From contig NZ_JAMPYG010000001.1 of NCBI RefSeq assembly GCF_023700745.1, forward strand, positions 248,001 through 312,000: a DNA stretch of 64,000 nucleotides, given 5' to 3'. Both the position numbers and the translations under genes were made by a program. The first letter of the stretch is position 1, and each line of letters opens with the position of its first letter. The stretch comes from Rhodoferax sp. (GTDB lineage: Bacteria; Pseudomonadota; Gammaproteobacteria; Burkholderiales; Burkholderiaceae_C). The notes under the pieces are model-generated. The model saw only the letters and a program-made list of their open reading frames with translations, ran no database searches and was not told where the DNA came from. Shown one piece after another: positions 8,477 through 17,066 of this stretch.

Positions 8477-9175
8477 ATGACCGATATCCTTCAAGAGCCA
8501 GCCGAGCCTGCCAACCAATTGCCGCAGGATGCGCATGTGCCTGTCACACCTGAAAGTACGCAGGCACCCGCTGCCGTTGATGCTTCCACCAAATCCAAAA
8601 ACCGGTTTGCCTCGGTGCAGCCGGTGCTGGAAAAACTGTTTGAGTTGTACCCGCAGCTCTTTGGCGAGCGTTTTCTGCCGCTCAAGCTGGGTATTTTCCA
8701 GGAGCTGCTGGCGGCCCATCCTGATGTCTTCAAGCGCGAGTCGCTGAAGGCAGCTTTGGGTGTGCACACCCGGTCCACGCGCTATCTGCAAAGCGTGGCC
8801 ACCGGCCAAAAGCGCCATGACCTGCAGGGCAAGCCCGTTGATGAGGTGGCGCCAGAGCACATTTTCCTGTCCATCGTTGAGCTGTTTCAGCGCCGCCAGG
8901 CGCGCAGCAGCGAGGACCTGCGTCCCAAGTTGCGCAAGCAGTTACTGACGGCGTTTGAAAAGTCGGGGCTGACCCGACAGGACTATCTGGCCCGCATCGG
9001 TACGCCGACCGAGGCCATTCAGGCCTTGCTTGACGAGGTACTGACCGAGGTTGAACAGCAACGCGCCCGCCAGGCAGCCTTGAAAAAAGCCTTTGACGCC
9101 AGCGGCCAAACGGTGGAAGCCTTTGCCGACGCGCTGGGCATGCGCGTGGGCGAGGTGCAGGCCGCGCTCAAATAA
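8477..9175 (+). CDS. proQ: ProQ/FinO family RNA chaperone
   Basis: The protein has 232 residues with a ProQ/FinO domain at about 35-145 (blocks LFELYPQLFGERFLPLKLGIF and LGVHTRSTRYLQSVATGQKRHDL). This domain binds structured RNA, particularly 3' hairpins, and helps sRNA function. A proline/acidic N-terminal linker precedes it. The C-terminal 90 residues are helical and charged and differ from the Tudor-like tail of enteric ProQ. The ATG at 8477 is chosen over a TTG at 8438, although no strong ribosome-binding site is visible for either. A perfect TTGACA occurs at 8442-8447 but lacks a convincing -10. It is transcribed against the surrounding amidoligase genes. Confidence 0.85.
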   Translation: MTDILQEPAEPANQLPQDAHVPVTPESTQAPAAVDASTKSKNRFASVQPVLEKLFELYPQLFGERFLPLKLGIFQELLAAHPDVFKRESLKAALGVHTRSTRYLQSVATGQKRHDLQGKPVDEVAPEHIFLSIVELFQRRQARSSEDLRPKLRKQLLTAFEKSGLTRQDYLARIGTPTEAIQALLDEVLTEVEQQRARQAALKKAFDASGQTVEAFADALGMRVGEVQAALK

Positions 9176-9235
9176 GGCGACCCGCACCGACGCCCGGGGA
9201 TTCGTCCGGGAAGCGTGTGCGTTAGGATGCCTTGA

Positions 9236-12200
9236 TCAAGCCCGCCGCAGATCCAGGGTGAACGGAAACTCGCGGCTGGCAGGCACGTTGATGGTGGCAG
9301 GCGGTACCTGCATCACACCCGGAGTGTGACCCATGGCGGCAAAGCGTGACAGGCGTCGGCTCTCGGCCTCAAAGGCGTTGACCGGCAGCGACTCATAACT
9401 CAGGCCGCCTGGGTGCGATACGTGGTACTGGCACCCCCCCAGCGAGCGCTTCATCCAGGTGTCAACGATGTCAAAGGTCAAGGGCGCATGCACGCCAATG
9501 CTGGGGTGCAGGCTGCTTGGCGGGTTCCAGGCCTTGTAGCGCACACCGGCGACAAACTCGCCCACCACGCCGGTGGGTTGCAAGGACAGGGCGCGGCCGT
9601 TGCAGGTGACCACGTAACGGCTCTCGTTGAGGCCGGTCACGCGCACCTCGATGCGCTCCAGCGATGAATCGACATAACGTGCCGTGCCACCCGGCGCGCC
9701 TTCTTCTCCCATCACATGCCAGGGCTCCAGGGCATTGCGCAGCGTGAGTTCAACGCCGGCCGAGCAGACCGAGCCGATCCGCGGGAAGCGGAACTCGATG
9801 TGTGGCGCAAACCAGCTCTCGTCAAAGGCATAACCAGCCTGGCGCATTTCAGCCATGACATCGTCAAAGTCGAGCTGGATGAATTTGGGCAGCATGAAAC
9901 GGTCGTGCAGCTCAGTACCCCAGCGTGTAGCGGGTGCGCGGTAGGGCGTTTTCCAGAAGCGGGCAATCAGCGCACGCAGCAGCAGCTGCTGCACGCTGCT
10001 CATGTGCGGGTGCGGCGGCATCTCGAAGGCGCGCAGCTCCAGCAAACCCAGCCGACCGGTGGCCGAGTCAGGCGAGTACATCTTGTCGATCGAGATTTCG
10101 CTGCGGTGGGTGTTGCCGGTGGCGTCGATCAGGATGTTGCGCAGCGTGCGGTCCACCAGCCACGGCGGCATGGACTGGCCATGGATTTCGCGATTTTTGT
10201 AAATTTGCTCAATGGCAATTTCAAGCTCGTAGAGCTGGTCGTTGCGCGCTTCGTCAACCCGCGGTGCCTGGCTGGTGGGGCCGACAAACATGCCGCTGAA
10301 CAAATAGCTCAAAGACGGGTGGTTGTGCCAGTACAGCAGCAGGCTGGCCAGTAACTCAGGTCTACGCAAAAACGGGCTATCGGCCGGTGTGGCGCCGCCC
10401 ATCACAAAGTGGTTGCCACCGCCGGTGCCGGTGTGGCGGCCGTCAGTCATGAATTTTTCAGCGCTCAGGCGCGACTCGAAGGCGGCGTTGTACAGGAACT
10501 CGGTATTGGCAACGAGCTCTTTCCAATGGCTCGCCGGGTGGATGTTGACCTCGATCACACCCGGGTCGGGCGTGACGCTGAGCAGCTTCAGACGCGGGTC
10601 GCGTGGCGGTGGGTAGCCCTCCAGCACCAGTTGCATGCCGAGTTCTTCGGCGCTGGCCTCGATGGCAGCCAGCAAGTCGAGGTAGTGCTCGAGTTTTTCC
10701 AATGGCGGCATGAAAACATACAGCACCCCCGATTTTTCACCCACCGCCTCGGCCCTGGGTCCGCTGGCGCGACGCGGGTCACGCACCTCGACGCACAGCG
10801 CGGTGCGGGTGATCCAGTGGGCAGACTCCTGCGCGTGTGGTGCCCGGGCAAAGTCGGCGGGCTCGGTTTGTGCCGCACTTTGGGCACTGGCAGACGACGT
10901 TGATTGCGGACCCGTGGTGGATTGCCATTTACGCGCCGCTTCGGGTTGCGGGTTGCCGCCTGCCAGGTAGCTGTTGCCTGCAGATGCCTTGCCCGTGGCG
11001 ACAACGGCTGCTGCGCGTGCCGCAGCACCCGGGGCCAGACCCGTCGTGCCCGGCGCATATTTGGTAGCCACCGTGCCATAACCGGGCAGGGCGGCCACCA
11101 GAATCGACGGGTCCTGTTCGATCAGGTAAGGAAAATCGGCCTCGCTGACCCAGGGGAGCGAGTCCAGCGGCAGGCGCAAGCCCATGGGCGAGTCACCGGG
11201 CATCAGGTACATGCGTTCGTCGCGCAGAAACCAGGGGCCGGTGGTCCAGGCGGCGCCAAACTGTGCGTCGTAACCCGCGACCCTGACCGGCAGCACATAA
11301 CCGACCGGTGTGTCGAGCTTTTGTTCGAAAACTCGGCGCAGGCGAGCGCGCTCCATTTCGTCGTCAAGTCTGGAGTTGAAGGGGTCGACATTGACCGGCA
11401 GGCGGCGTTCACGCCACAGGTAATACCAACTGTCTTCATAGGCAGTCTGAATGTATTTCCCGGTGACACCCAGCTTGCTGGCGAGCAGCGCAGTGAAGCG
11501 TTGGGCATCGGCGCTGGTGTAGTGCGTGGGCGTGCGTTCGTCGGTGAACAGGGCCGGGTTGCACCAGACGGGCTCGTGGTCGGTACGCCAGTAAATGTTG
11601 AGCGCCCAGCGCGGCAGTTGCTCACCCGGGTACCACTTGCCCTGGCCATAATGCAAAAAGCCGCCCTGGCCGTATTCATGGCGCAGTTTGTGCACCAATT
11701 CGGTGGCAAACCCACGCTTGGTCGGGCCCAGTGCATCGGTGTTCCACTCTGGTGCATCGCGGTCACTGTTGGCTACAAAGGTGGGTTCTCCGCCCATGGT
11801 CAGGCGCACATCACCTGCCACCAGTTCGGCGTCCACGGCATCGCCCAGCGCCATGATGGCTGCCCACTGGTCTTCCGTGTAGGGCTTGGTGACGCGAGGC
11901 GACTCGTAAATGCGGGTCACCTGCATGTGGTGGGCAAAGGTAACTTCAGACTCGTCAACACCCCCCTCGATCGGCGCGGCCCCGGAGGGTTGGGGCGTGC
12001 AGGCCAGCGGAATATGGCCCTCGCCGGCGAGCAGGCCCGAGGTGGCATCGAGTCCGACCCAACCGGCACCAGGCAAATAGACCTCGCACCAGGCGTGCAG
12101 GTCGGTAAAGTCGACTTCGGTACCGCTGGGGCCGTCAAGTGCTTTCACGTCGGGCTTGAGCTGAATCAGATAGCCCGACACAAAACGTGCCGCCAGACCG

Positions 12201-12781
12201 CAGTGGCGCAGCAGGTTGACCATCAGCCATGCGGAGTCGCGGCACGAACCGGAGCCCAGCGTGAGCGTTTCTTCGGGGGTTTGCACCCCCGGCTCCATAC
12301 GGATGGTGTAGCTGACGGCGTGGTGCACCATCTGGTTGACATCGACCAAAAAATCGATGGTGCGGCGTTTTTTGCGATCAATGCTATCCAGGCAGGCTTT
12401 GAACTTTTCGGTCAAAGGCTCGGTGATCAGGTAGGGCGCAAGCTCTTGTTTGAGCAGGTCTGCGTAGTCAAAGGGAAACTCTTCCGCCGTGGGCTCCAGG
12501 AAAAAATCAAACGGGTTGTAGACCGCCATGTCCATCACCAGATCGACGGTGACCTTGAATTCCCTGGTTTTTCCGGGGAACACCAGGCGTGCCTGGTAAT
12601 TGGCAAACGGGTCCTGCTGCCAATTGATGAAATGGCCCTCGGGTTCGATCCTGAGCGAATACGAAATGATTTTGCTGCGGCAATGCGGGGCTGGTCGCAG
12701 GCGAACCACTTGCGGCCCCAGGGCAACCAACCGATCATAGGTGTAGTGGGTAACGTGGTTCAGTGCAGCGTGGATGGACAT
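9236..12781 (-). CDS. Transglutaminase-DUF2126 (predicted amidoligase) protein
   Basis: This is a very large protein of 1181 residues. The N-terminal 300 residues form a transglutaminase-like unit with C180 in GSGSCRDSAW, a His in DLHAWCEVYLPG and an Asp in GLDATSG. The remaining roughly 800 residues are DUF2126 (COG4196 type), a family proposed to be amidoligases of the glutamine-synthetase/GCS fold. A low-complexity Ala/Ser/Gln linker occurs around 590-650. The ATG at 12781 (MSIHAALNHV) matches the family N-terminus; the 53 upstream in-frame residues are not domain-like. The gene faces the same way as the ATP-grasp/alpha-E gene but is separated from it by proQ, so it needs its own promoter. 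Substrate unknown. Confidence 0.87.
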   Translation of the reverse strand: MSIHAALNHVTHYTYDRLVALGPQVVRLRPAPHCRSKIISYSLRIEPEGHFINWQQDPFANYQARLVFPGKTREFKVTVDLVMDMAVYNPFDFFLEPTAEEFPFDYADLLKQELAPYLITEPLTEKFKACLDSIDRKKRRTIDFLVDVNQMVHHAVSYTIRMEPGVQTPEETLTLGSGSCRDSAWLMVNLLRHCGLAARFVSGYLIQLKPDVKALDGPSGTEVDFTDLHAWCEVYLPGAGWVGLDATSGLLAGEGHIPLACTPQPSGAAPIEGGVDESEVTFAHHMQVTRIYESPRVTKPYTEDQWAAIMALGDAVDAELVAGDVRLTMGGEPTFVANSDRDAPEWNTDALGPTKRGFATELVHKLRHEYGQGGFLHYGQGKWYPGEQLPRWALNIYWRTDHEPVWCNPALFTDERTPTHYTSADAQRFTALLASKLGVTGKYIQTAYEDSWYYLWRERRLPVNVDPFNSRLDDEMERARLRRVFEQKLDTPVGYVLPVRVAGYDAQFGAAWTTGPWFLRDERMYLMPGDSPMGLRLPLDSLPWVSEADFPYLIEQDPSILVAALPGYGTVATKYAPGTTGLAPGAAARAAAVVATGKASAGNSYLAGGNPQPEAARKWQSTTGPQSTSSASAQSAAQTEPADFARAPHAQESAHWITRTALCVEVRDPRRASGPRAEAVGEKSGVLYVFMPPLEKLEHYLDLLAAIEASAEELGMQLVLEGYPPPRDPRLKLLSVTPDPGVIEVNIHPASHWKELVANTEFLYNAAFESRLSAEKFMTDGRHTGTGGGNHFVMGGATPADSPFLRRPELLASLLLYWHNHPSLSYLFSGMFVGPTSQAPRVDEARNDQLYELEIAIEQIYKNREIHGQSMPPWLVDRTLRNILIDATGNTHRSEISIDKMYSPDSATGRLGLLELRAFEMPPHPHMSSVQQLLLRALIARFWKTPYRAPATRWGTELHDRFMLPKFIQLDFDDVMAEMRQAGYAFDESWFAPHIEFRFPRIGSVCSAGVELTLRNALEPWHVMGEEGAPGGTARYVDSSLERIEVRVTGLNESRYVVTCNGRALSLQPTGVVGEFVAGVRYKAWNPPSSLHPSIGVHAPLTFDIVDTWMKRSLGGCQYHVSHPGGLSYESLPVNAFEAESRRLSRFAAMGHTPGVMQVPPATINVPASREFPFTLDLRRA

Positions 12782-12896
12782 GCGGGGACTCTGAAATTTA
12801 AAAGTGGGGCGTCGTGTGAACGGACAGGAGCAAGCAATGTTGGTGCCAGTTGCATCCGGAAAAAGGGGTGGGTTGAGGTGCCATGGCTGACTCCTG

Positions 12897-12928
12897 CTTG
12901 TTAGCATCAGCGCCTGCACTGTAACAAG
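12897..12928. repeat. 7-bp inverted repeat in divergent promoter region
   Basis: CTTGTTA at 12897-12903 is repeated as its exact complement TAACAAG at 12922-12928, with 18 bases between. It lies just upstream of the esterase start (12942), in the 160-base region between the divergent DUF2126 and esterase genes. The TTGTTA half could also serve as a -35 box. The rest of this region holds no gene. Confidence 0.35.
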
Positions 12929-12941
12929 ATCACATCGCACT

Positions 12942-13892
12942 ATGAGTCACCGCAACCCGCGCGCCATGCTAACCCCTGCCATGCATGGCGTGCTCGAACG
13001 CATGGCACGTGCCGGCCAGGTTCCCTTGCACGCCCTGACGCCACTGCAGGCGCGTGCCGCCTATGAGGTCAACGCCGGCGTGCTCGACCTGGCGCCGGTG
13101 AAACTGCATCGGGTAGAAAACTTCACGTTGCCCACGCGCGACGGCTTTGATTTGCCGGTGCGCCTGGTGGCACCTAGTGACGAACCGCTGCCGGTGCTGG
13201 TGTACTTTCACGGCGGCGGCTTTACCATTGGCAGTATTGCCACCCACGATGTACTGTGCCGCCATTTAAGCCACCTGGCCCACTGTGCGGTGCTGTCGGT
13301 GGCTTACCGCCTGGCCCCCGAACATCGTTTTCCGGTGGCGTTTGAAGATACCTGGGATGCCTTGACCTGGGTGGCAGAACACGGGCGGAACAAGGGTCTG
13401 GACACCACGCGCATGGCGGTGGGTGGTGACAGCGCTGGCGGCACACTGGCTGCCGCCTGTGCCCTGCAGGCGCGAGACGCCGGGCTCGCCCTGAAACTGC
13501 AACTGCTGATTTATCCGGGTTGCTGCGCGCACCAGGACACGCCGTCGCACAAGACTTTCGCCCATGGCTTTGTGCTGGAGAATGCGCACATTGATTATTT
13601 TTTCGACCACTACATTCCCAACCGGAAAGACCGCGAAGACTGGCGTTTTGCCCCGTTGCTTGCCGACGACGTGGAAGGCGCGGCACCGGCCTGGCTGGGT
13701 CTGGCCGAATGTGACCCGCTGGTCGATGAAGGTCTTCAGTACGCCGACAAGCTGCGTGCGGCCGGAGTACCGGTCGACCTCGACATTTACCGCGGTGTGA
13801 CCCATGAATTCATCAAGATGGGTCGCGCCATTCCCGAGGCTCGCCGGGCCCACATGGACGCAGCACGGGCTTTGAAACACGCGTTTAGCTGA
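12942..13892 (+). CDS. Alpha/beta hydrolase, hormone-sensitive-lipase-type esterase
   Basis: This 316-residue protein has the HSL-family signature HGGGFTIGS (oxyanion hole) near residue 90, the nucleophile elbow GDSAGGTLAA near residue 162, the acid residue in ECDPLVDEG near 256, and the catalytic His in THEFIKMG near 287. These are the hallmarks of carboxylesterases and lipases acting on short- to medium-chain esters. No signal peptide is present. It diverges from the DUF2126 gene; whether it is functionally linked to that locus cannot be told from sequence. The next gene lies 149 bases downstream behind its own promoter, so it is probably monocistronic. Confidence 0.9.
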   Translation: MSHRNPRAMLTPAMHGVLERMARAGQVPLHALTPLQARAAYEVNAGVLDLAPVKLHRVENFTLPTRDGFDLPVRLVAPSDEPLPVLVYFHGGGFTIGSIATHDVLCRHLSHLAHCAVLSVAYRLAPEHRFPVAFEDTWDALTWVAEHGRNKGLDTTRMAVGGDSAGGTLAAACALQARDAGLALKLQLLIYPGCCAHQDTPSHKTFAHGFVLENAHIDYFFDHYIPNRKDREDWRFAPLLADDVEGAAPAWLGLAECDPLVDEGLQYADKLRAAGVPVDLDIYRGVTHEFIKMGRAIPEARRAHMDAARALKHAFS

Positions 13893-13993
13893 ACAGTATG
13901 ACGCCACCGATCCCGTTTGAAACCAACCACCTTCACTGATGCGGAAGGCAACTGCCTCAATCACTCAATCAATCCCACATCCAAATCAATACT

Positions 13994-14011
13994 AGGGTAA
14001 ACCCTTATAAT
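13994..14011 (+). promoter_or_regulatory. Palindromic operator abutting a consensus -10 box
   Basis: A perfect inverted repeat AGGGT-AA-ACCCT (13994-14005) is immediately followed by a consensus TATAAT (14006-14011), sharing no bases but touching it. No good -35 is present at the usual distance. The DUF3563 start codon lies 30 bases downstream with a good ribosome-binding site (AAGGA). The dyad would lie between -35 and -10, where a bound factor could either repress or, as with MerR-type activators, remodel the spacer. Confidence 0.6.
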
Positions 14012-14041
14012 TTGCTGACGTTAACTTTACAAGGACGCTAC

Positions 14042-14224
14042 ATGTCCAGATTGATTGAGATTTTCAAATCTTTTTTCCCGGACTTCAAAAGTCAACACGA
14101 CATTGAGGAAGCATTTTTATCAGAATCAACCGATGTATACGACCTTGAGCGTCGCATGCGCTTGATTGACAACGCCGCACGCGATGGCGCACGTGGCTTG
14201 GTTTATGGCACCATGATGCATTAA
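14042..14224 (+). CDS. DUF3563 family small protein
   Basis: The gene encodes a 60-residue soluble protein. It matches the DUF3563 pattern: a hydrophobic/aromatic N-terminus (FKSFFPDF), then LSESTDVYDLERRMRLID, and a short C-terminal tail. The family is widespread in Burkholderiales and has no assigned function. The ATG at 14042 is supported by AAGGA eight bases upstream; the in-frame upstream start at 14012 would overlap the -10 region. It is followed after 13 bases by another small gene and is likely co-transcribed with it from the palindromic promoter. Confidence 0.75.
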   Translation: MSRLIEIFKSFFPDFKSQHDIEEAFLSESTDVYDLERRMRLIDNAARDGARGLVYGTMMH

Positions 14225-14237
14225 GGTAGGGCTTGAA

Positions 14238-14453
14238 ATGCACAACTCTCAAAACCTGAGTGCGACCACCGACAGTTTCAAGCGCACTCTGGCTCTGTGG
14301 CAAGGCTTGCCTTTTGACATGGCACGTGAGCAATATGCCAAAGCCGTGCAGGTGGGACTGATCGAACGCTCCATGCTGCGCTGGGCCAGATTTGAGCGTC
14401 AGCTTGACCTGTTGGAAAAACTGACCCTGGGCCCTTGGGCGCGCCGGGTCTGA
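14238..14453 (+). CDS. Small hypothetical protein
   Basis: I do not recognise a domain in this 71-residue protein. It appears soluble, mostly helical and basic towards the end, with Trp residues at about positions 21, 49 and 67. A purine-rich AAGGTAGGG lies upstream of the ATG. It starts 13 bases after the DUF3563 stop and ends three bases before the convergent ygfZ stop, so it fills the space exactly, which argues that it is real. It is probably the second cistron of the DUF3563 transcript. Confidence 0.6.
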   Translation: MHNSQNLSATTDSFKRTLALWQGLPFDMAREQYAKAVQVGLIERSMLRWARFERQLDLLEKLTLGPWARRV

Positions 14454-14456
14454 AGA

Positions 14457-15386
14457 TTAAATATCCGCCAGCAAAGGGTAGGGTGCCGGCTGCAGGCTTA
14501 ACAATGGGCCATCGGCACCCAGCGCACGCACACCTCCCGCCTCAAAGGCGCTGATCTGCATCGACACGATGGCATCGAAACCACCCTCTGGCGCCGCTGC
14601 CGCCTGCACCACCAGGCCACAGGGCTGGCTGGCATCTTCCGGAGCAAACAATTCATCCCCCGCTTTCAGTGCAGCATCTGCATGCGCCAGGTAGGCTCGC
14701 CGTTTGAGCGTGCCGCGGAACTGGCTGCGTGCCACCACTTCCTGACCCGGGTAGCAGCCTTTTTTGAAATTGACACCACCTACTGACTCGTAATTGAGCA
14801 TTTGCGGCACAAAAGCTTCAAAAATGGGCTGCGTGACGGTGGCAATGCCACTGCGCACCTCGCCCCAGGCCCAAAGTTCGGGCGTCAAGACTGGACCGGC
14901 AGGAGCAGGGGTGCCAGCCGGGGCCACCCACAGCGCACGGGGTACGCCATCGGCGGGGTAGAGATGGATCACAGAAATAGCATCGAGATCGGTTTTGTGC
15001 CAGACCTTACCTTGGTCATCAGCAATGCTTTTGGTCGCCTCTGAAACGGCTGAACCAGCCAGCCCGTAAATAACAAAGTCAGCACTGGCATCGACCAACT
15101 TCACTTGGGAACGCAGCACAAACATGGCCAGACGTTTCATGGTCGTGGCGAGCAGATCCGGGCTGCATAACAACAAAATATCAGTATGGCTGCGTTTGAA
15201 GCCAATGAAACTGGCCTGCAGGCGCCCTTTGGCATTGCAAAAACCAGCCAGCCGGGCCTCCGACAGACCCAGCAGCGAAAAATCGCTGGTCAGTTGGTTG
15301 TGCAGAAATTTGGCGGCATCGGTGCCTTGTGCGCGGATCAGCCCTGTATGTGTCAGCGGGGCGACGCCTTGGAATGGTGTGTGCAT
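14457..15386 (-). CDS. ygfZ: Folate-binding protein YgfZ (tRNA-modifying/Fe-S maintenance)
   Basis: YgfZ is a GcvT-like folate-binding protein that supports Fe-S enzymes such as MiaB. The diagnostic motif KGCYPGQEVVARSQFRG is present near residue 208, including the conserved Cys. The chosen ATG at 15386 (MHTPFQGVAPL) gives 309 residues, the usual length; the in-frame extension upstream overlaps mltG and has no family similarity. It diverges from mltG with 46 bases between the starts, so the two share a compact promoter region. Confidence 0.9.
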   Translation of the reverse strand: MHTPFQGVAPLTHTGLIRAQGTDAAKFLHNQLTSDFSLLGLSEARLAGFCNAKGRLQASFIGFKRSHTDILLLCSPDLLATTMKRLAMFVLRSQVKLVDASADFVIYGLAGSAVSEATKSIADDQGKVWHKTDLDAISVIHLYPADGVPRALWVAPAGTPAPAGPVLTPELWAWGEVRSGIATVTQPIFEAFVPQMLNYESVGGVNFKKGCYPGQEVVARSQFRGTLKRRAYLAHADAALKAGDELFAPEDASQPCGLVVQAAAAPEGGFDAIVSMQISAFEAGGVRALGADGPLLSLQPAPYPLLADI

Positions 15387-15432
15387 GGGTGAATTATCAT
15401 GCGCACTCAATTTTGTAGAAGGTAATAGGGTT

Positions 15433-16416
15433 GTGCGCGTAATCATTAAATTTTTGCTGGTGTTCGCGCTGGCCCTGGGCGGCTGGGCCTTGTGGTGGGT
15501 CAGCCACAGCTTGCCGCTGACGGCGCCAACGCTGGACCTCTCGGTTGAGCCGGGCATGACGCCGCGGGGCGTGGCGCAGGCTGCCGTAGACAGCGGGGTG
15601 CAAACCTCCGCTGATATGCTTTACTGGTGGTTTCGCCTGTCGGGTCAGGCTCGCGTGATCAAGGCCGGAAGTTACGAGCTTGAAACAGGCCTGACGCCCT
15701 ACAGCCTGCTGGCCAAGCTGACACGCGGTGAAGAAGCGTTGCGTTCGGTCACCTTGGTGGAAGGCTGGACATTCAAACAGTTTCGAGCTGCTCTGCTCAA
15801 GGAAGAGCATTTGAAGCCGGATTCAAAAGGCCTCGAAGACACCGTGATCATGGAAAAGCTGGGGCAGCCCGGGCGCCAGCCCGAAGGCCGTTTTTACCCG
15901 GATACTTACACCTATGCCAAAGGCAGCAGCGATCTCAAGCTGCTGTTGCGTGCCATGCACGCCATGGACAAGCATCTCTTGGTGGCATGGCAAGCACGGG
16001 CCACTGATACCCCCCTTAAAAGCGCTGATGAATTGCTGATTCTGGCCAGCATTGTCGAAAAGGAAACCGGCCAGGCCAGTGACAGGTCGATGGTGGCCTC
16101 TGTTTTCAGCAACCGTTTGCGCCTGGGCATGTTGCTGCAAACCGACCCCACGGTGATTTATGGCCTGGGCGAGCGTTTTGACGGCAATTTGCGGCGGCGA
16201 GATTTGCTCGCCGATACGCCCTGGAATACCTACACCCGAGCCGGCCTGCCACCAACGCCCATTGCTATGCCCGGCAAAGCCTCGCTCATGGCCGCGGCGC
16301 AACCTGCAAACAGCCGGGCGTTGTACTTTGTGGCGCGGGGTGATGGCAGCAGCCAGTTCAGTGACAGCCTGGACGCGCACAATCGTGCGGTAAACAAATT
16401 CCAACGTGGACAATAA
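15433..16416 (+). CDS. mltG: Endolytic peptidoglycan transglycosylase MltG (YceG)
   Basis: MltG cleaves nascent glycan strands and is proposed to set their length. The chosen GTG at 15433 gives 327 residues beginning [20 protein letters not shown], a single N-terminal membrane anchor, with a purine-rich GGTAATAGGG just upstream. The YceG domain shows the catalytic Glu block IVEKETG, then [22 protein letters not shown] and [17 protein letters not shown]. The larger in-frame open frame runs back through ygfZ antisense and is not credible. Next in the operon is tmk after five bases. Confidence 0.92.
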   Translation: MRVIIKFLLVFALALGGWALWWVSHSLPLTAPTLDLSVEPGMTPRGVAQAAVDSGVQTSADMLYWWFRLSGQARVIKAGSYELETGLTPYSLLAKLTRGEEALRSVTLVEGWTFKQFRAALLKEEHLKPDSKGLEDTVIMEKLGQPGRQPEGRFYPDTYTYAKGSSDLKLLLRAMHAMDKHLLVAWQARATDTPLKSADELLILASIVEKETGQASDRSMVASVFSNRLRLGMLLQTDPTVIYGLGERFDGNLRRRDLLADTPWNTYTRAGLPPTPIAMPGKASLMAAAQPANSRALYFVARGDGSSQFSDSLDAHNRAVNKFQRGQ

Positions 16417-16421
16417 CAAAC

Positions 16422-17066
16422 ATGGCAAGCGGACTTTTCATCAGTTTTGAAGGCATTGATGGCGCCGGAAAATCGACCCATATCGACGGTCTGGCGCAAG
16501 CTTTCAAGGCGCAGGGCAGGGCGGTCACGTTGACCCGTGAACCGGGCGGCACGCCATTGGCGGAAAAGCTGCGCACACTGGTACTCAATGAGGCAATGGA
16601 CGCCATGACCGAAGCCTTGCTGGTTTTTGCGGCCCGGCGTGATCACTTGCAGCAGGTTATCGAGCCGGCGCTGGCGCGCGGTGAGGTGGTGCTGTGTGAC
16701 CGCTTTACCGATGCCACCTTTGCTTACCAGGGCGGTGGACGTGGTTTTGACCTGACCATACTCACATTTTTAGAGCAGTTGGTGCAGACTGTTAAGCTGC
16801 AGGAGGCCGATTTTTTGCGTCAACCGGATCTGACGGTATGGTTTGATCTGGGTCCCGAGATTGCCGCCGCGCGGCTGGCGGGTGTGCGCGTGCCCGACAA
16901 GTTTGAAGCGCAGCCTGTGGCGTTTTTTGCGCGTGTCCGGGCTGGTTACCAGGCACGTTTTGATGCTGCCCCGCAACGTTTTGTCCGCGTTGCCGCAGAA
17001 CAAAGCCGTGACACCGTGTGGCAAGACGTGCTCGCCAGCGTCACGCAACGGGGTTGGCTGATATGA
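16422..17066 (+). CDS. tmk: Thymidylate kinase
   Basis: Tmk phosphorylates dTMP to dTDP. The 214-residue protein has a P-loop [11 protein letters not shown] near residue 7, the DR-containing block [17 protein letters not shown] near residue 89, and a lid region rich in Arg ([10 protein letters not shown]). It ends in an ATGA overlap with holB, a conserved tmk-holB arrangement in proteobacteria. Confidence 0.94.
   Translation: MASGLFISFEGIDGAGKSTHIDGLAQAFKAQGRAVTLTREPGGTPLAEKLRTLVLNEAMDAMTEALLVFAARRDHLQQVIEPALARGEVVLCDRFTDATFAYQGGGRGFDLTILTFLEQLVQTVKLQEADFLRQPDLTVWFDLGPEIAAARLAGVRVPDKFEAQPVAFFARVRAGYQARFDAAPQRFVRVAAEQSRDTVWQDVLASVTQRGWLI

Noticed and set aside
9176-9235. Intrinsic terminator between proQ and DUF2126
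   Set aside because: A weak stem (CCCGG/CCGGG) exists but lacks a T tract in either direction.
10904-12904. A 666-codon open frame on the plus strand across the DUF2126 gene
   Set aside because: Same shadow-frame composition, fully antisense to a real gene, with no recognisable domain.
12782-12940. 53-residue extension of the DUF2126 protein
   Set aside because: No domain similarity, Cys/Pro-rich character, and it occupies the divergent promoter region. The ATG at 12781 matches the family start.
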